Source: Cupriavidus nantongensis (GTDB lineage: Bacteria > Pseudomonadota > Gammaproteobacteria > Burkholderiales > Burkholderiaceae). Taken from it: a DNA stretch of 64,000 nt. A model generated the notes under the pieces. It saw only the letters and a list, made by a program, of their open reading frames with translations. It was not told where the DNA came from and did not search any database. This document shows, in pieces, positions 62,887 to 64,000 of the stretch. Within the stretch, counting starts at the first letter, position 1; each line of letters starts with the position of its first letter. Both the position numbers and the translations under genes were made by a program. Where the stretch lies: the NCBI RefSeq assembly GCF_001598055.1, contig NZ_CP014845.1, positions 1,178,001 to 1,242,000 of the forward strand, read 5' to 3'.

Positions 62887-64000
62887 TTATCCGACCAGAA
62901 GCGCCGCCAGCACGTTGACGGTTGCGTTGATATCCCAGACCCGACCGCTATAGGCATCGGCGGCGACGAGACCGGCGACAAACAGCAGCCGCGCCAGTTT
63001 TCGCCTTTGCAGATCCTTGCGACGCTGCTCCGGAACGGGCACCAGCATGTCGTCGGCATAGAACGACGAGTTGATTTGCGACACCCGCACCAGGTAGTTG
63101 CGAAAACGCGAATAGACCCGCATGTCGACAGCGCCTGGATCATTCCAGAAGGCATCCAGCGACCCCTGGTAAGTCAGGCCGGGCTTGGCGTAGAAGCAGC
63201 GACCAAGCGCAATGACGGGAACGCGGTGAAACAAGGCTTGCAAACCGGTCGTGGAGTTCACCGTCACCAATCCCATGCATCGGTGCAGCAACGAAGGCAG
63301 GTGGGCATCGTGAATATAGACGATGCGGCCGCTGGCACCGAAGCGTGCGGCGCATGCCTCAATAAAGGCTGCGTAGTCGGTATGACCCCGATCCATGGGA
63401 TGGTGCTTGAACACCAGCACGCTGTCGGCCGGCGCATGCTCGGCAAAGGAATGCGCTGTCCACTCGATGAAATCCTCGATACGGCGCCAGGGACTATGCA
63501 CCCGAATCTGGCTGTCGTTGTACACCTGCAGCGGAGCCAGGAAAAAGTGTGGATGCTCGTTTGCCAGCAACTGCTCGCGCAGCGACCGCTCCTGCCAGCG
63601 ATATACCTGCTTGCGGTATGCCGCCCGTGTCCATTGCCCCAGTTCATGCACGCCGAACGGCTTGTGATGCTGGTAATGCGGATAGCGGCGCGCACCGGCC
63701 ATGCCGCCGGCAAAGTACCAGAACGAATACAGCGCCATCTTACGGAATGAATGCCGGAACTTGCGGGGCTTCGGCGGCGCAGTGACCTTCGGAATCTCCG
63801 CGTTCGCAAGCGGAGCCAGCGGAGAGTCCGCATTCACGCCGCCGCACTCCAGCGTGATGTAATCGGGGCGCACGTAGCCTTCTTCGAACGCCCAGAATGC
63901 AATGCCCAGAGCCTCAGCCACCCGCGCGGCAATGCGGTGATGACGGCGGCTGGTGCCGAATACCACGATGGCGTCAATGCGGCGTTCCGCAACCAGGCTA
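62887..64000 (-). CDS. Capsule polysaccharide biosynthesis protein, KpsS/LipB-like (5' end outside window)
   Basis: At least 371 codons are visible; the start lies beyond the right edge. Motifs of the KpsC/KpsS family: FWAFEEGYVRPDYITLE, ADSVLVFKHHPMDRGHTDYAAF, RIVYIHDAHLPSLLHRCMGLVTVNSTTGLQALF and VPVIALGRCFYAKPGLTYQGSLDAFW. Such enzymes add the Kdo linker that anchors group 2-type capsules to lipid before export. Cytoplasmic side of the inner membrane. Other capsule genes would be expected just right of the window. Confidence 0.88.
   Translation of the reverse strand, partial: SLVAERRIDAIVVFGTSRRHHRIAARVAEALGIAFWAFEEGYVRPDYITLECGGVNADSPLAPLANAEIPKVTAPPKPRKFRHSFRKMALYSFWYFAGGMAGARRYPHYQHHKPFGVHELGQWTRAAYRKQVYRWQERSLREQLLANEHPHFFLAPLQVYNDSQIRVHSPWRRIEDFIEWTAHSFAEHAPADSVLVFKHHPMDRGHTDYAAFIEACAARFGASGRIVYIHDAHLPSLLHRCMGLVTVNSTTGLQALFHRVPVIALGRCFYAKPGLTYQGSLDAFWNDPGAVDMRVYSRFRNYLVRVSQINSSFYADDMLVPVPEQRRKDLQRRKLARLLFVAGLVAADAYSGRVWDINATVNVLAALLVG

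Overview
The window is GC-rich DNA with dense, short-spaced genes on both strands and third-position G/C. Together with HU-family proteins, OpgGH, PagL, glutathione-dependent formaldehyde oxidation and a complete valine-catabolism operon, this points to the chromosome of a free-living betaproteobacterium of the Burkholderiaceae (Cupriavidus/Ralstonia type). The genus is an inference from gene content and style, not a database result. I see no tRNA, rRNA, CRISPR array, prophage or insertion sequence. About 58 protein genes are called.

Layout. 0-8.1 kb: a partial TetR regulator, cardiolipin synthase, an atypical OmpR-type regulator, and a divergent pair of an EAL-CBS-GGDEF protein and a chemoreceptor. 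A HAD-like protein and a CHMI-type tautomerase follow. 8.3-16.6 kb: an HU protein with a histone-H1-like tail, an Mpo1-like membrane protein, a Crp/Fnr regulator with an arylamine N-acetyltransferase, an SDR with an acyl-CoA synthetase, a PAP2 phosphatase lipoprotein, CreA, a thioesterase, and an HU gene carrying an in-frame amber codon. 17-30.8 kb: Amt, MscS, a Bcr/CflA-type exporter, the opgGH operon, several small exported proteins (one built of 12-residue repeats), ribB behind an FMN riboswitch, PagL and an XRE regulator. 31-34.2 kb: a CorC-like CBS protein, a degenerate GGDEF-EAL protein with an FNR-type box upstream, and an entericidin-like lipoprotein.

34.3-41.8 kb is the most interesting block. 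Two divergent transcripts encode a PLP-dependent deaminase, KDG kinase and KDPG aldolase on one side. On the other are an RpiR regulator, a D-aminoacylase-type deacetylase, RidA and a GntP permease. Together they make a coherent route from an N-acetylated amino-sugar acid (N-acetyl-D-glucosaminate is the best guess) to pyruvate and glyceraldehyde-3-phosphate. A vapBC pair follows.

42.6-47.1 kb: a Tat-exported aldo/keto reductase with an NTP-transporter-like permease, then frmA/adhC (broken by a one-base deletion) and fghA for formaldehyde removal. 47.1-54.7 kb: an AraC regulator divergent from a valine/isobutyrate operon (acyl-CoA dehydrogenase, mmsA, mmsB, enoyl-CoA hydratase, 3-hydroxyisobutyryl-CoA hydrolase) that ends in a Crp/Fnr-type gene. 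54.7-59.5 kb: alaC, a small lipoprotein, a YqjI/YqjH-like metal-responsive pair with strong operator palindromes, and an outer-membrane barrel. 59.5-64 kb: a compact P450 / membrane alpha-beta hydrolase / small membrane protein operon, a 31-codon membrane microprotein, and a partial KpsS/LipB-like capsule gene.

Two lesions (the amber codon in the HU gene and the frameshift in frmA) are real in this sequence. They may be biological or sequencing errors.
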